Assembly: GCA_020253595.1 (NCBI GenBank)
Contig: JADCBH010000241.1
Coordinates: forward strand, 1-5,135
DNA length: 5,135 bases
From: Brevundimonas sp.
GTDB taxonomy: Bacteria; Pseudomonadota; Alphaproteobacteria; Caulobacterales; Caulobacteraceae
Direction: 5' to 3'
Shown piece after piece: positions 5,027 through 5,135 of this stretch. Position 1 is the stretch's first letter; each line of letters starts with the position of its first letter. Made by a program: the position numbers and the translations under genes. The notes beneath the pieces were generated by a model, which saw only the letters and a list, made by a program, of their open reading frames with translations, was not told the origin of the DNA and did not search any database.

Positions 5027-5135
5027 GGATGGTCTCCGGCATCTGGACCGATCCGGTCTCGGTCATGAACACGGCCTCCAGGTCTGCGCCGACCCAGCGG
5101 GCTTCGTCGATGTCGACCCCGGCCTCGACCAGGGC
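5016..5135 (-). CDS. ABC transporter ATP-binding protein, C-terminal 39 residues; 5' end outside window
   Basis: Reading the - strand from 5135, the frame is open to TGA at 5018-5016. It encodes ALVEAGVDIDEARW, VGADLEAVFMTETGS and a short end, QMPETIHAG. The pattern 'L...G......v..dLE.vFm..TG' is the usual end of ATPases of ABC-2 type exporters, after the nucleotide-binding domain. Walker A, signature and Walker B motifs lie beyond the window edge. The stop overlaps the permease start by 11 bases (ATG at 5026-5024), the common ATPase-permease gene order. The match to family is strong in form but short, so confidence rests partly on the neighbouring permease. Confidence 0.82.
   Translation of the reverse strand, partial: ALVEAGVDIDEARWVGADLEAVFMTETGSVQMPETIHAG

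Noticed and set aside
3945..5068. Open + strand frames opposite the permease gene
   Set aside because: The translations are rich in Arg, Gln and Asp with no domain, while the - strand frame gives a clear six-segment membrane protein with a ribosome binding site.

Overview
This GC-rich window looks like the chromosome of an alphaproteobacterium. The closest match by eye is the Caulobacterales (Caulobacter/Brevundimonas type). The S13, S11, RpoA and L17 proteins have the alphaproteobacterial form. The gene order rpsM-rpsK-rpoA-rplQ lacks rpsD between rpsK and rpoA, unlike the gamma-proteobacterial alpha operon. Genus-level placement is inference from memory of these proteins; no search was run.

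Layout. Positions 1-476 hold the 3' end of a large gene, tentatively a zinc-dependent metalloprotease of the DUF4953/DUF5117 type. A sigma70-like promoter (TTGACG, 16-base spacer, TATAAG; 463-490) overlaps its last codons. It is followed by a strong hairpin with a short T-rich tail (514-545) and then by rpsM, which starts at GTG 576. rpsM (576-944), rpsK (957-1346), rpoA (1443-2462) and rplQ (2570-2989) run in the same direction and form the alpha operon: two 30S proteins, the RNA polymerase alpha subunit and one 50S protein. A 34-base hairpin of nearly the same architecture lies in each of the two gaps that flank rpoA. rplQ ends in a hairpin that contains its own stop codon, then in a classic GNRA-capped terminator (3016-3046).

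Downstream on the + strand are a DUF4180 protein of unknown function (3069-3440) and a glutathione S-transferase-like protein (preferred start GTG 3491, end 4144), probably one small transcription unit. Converging on them from the right, on the - strand, is an ABC exporter pair: an ABC-2 type permease (5026-4148) and, overlapping its start by 11 bases, the last 39 codons of the ATP-binding subunit, which runs off the window.

Overall this is mostly a conserved housekeeping region. I see no CRISPR, insertion sequence, tRNA, rRNA or obvious new defence-type system. The best leads are RNA-level: the promoter/terminator/leader arrangement before rpsM, the matched hairpins flanking rpoA, and the tandem hairpins after rplQ. 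No stretch of more than 300 bases lacks a gene.
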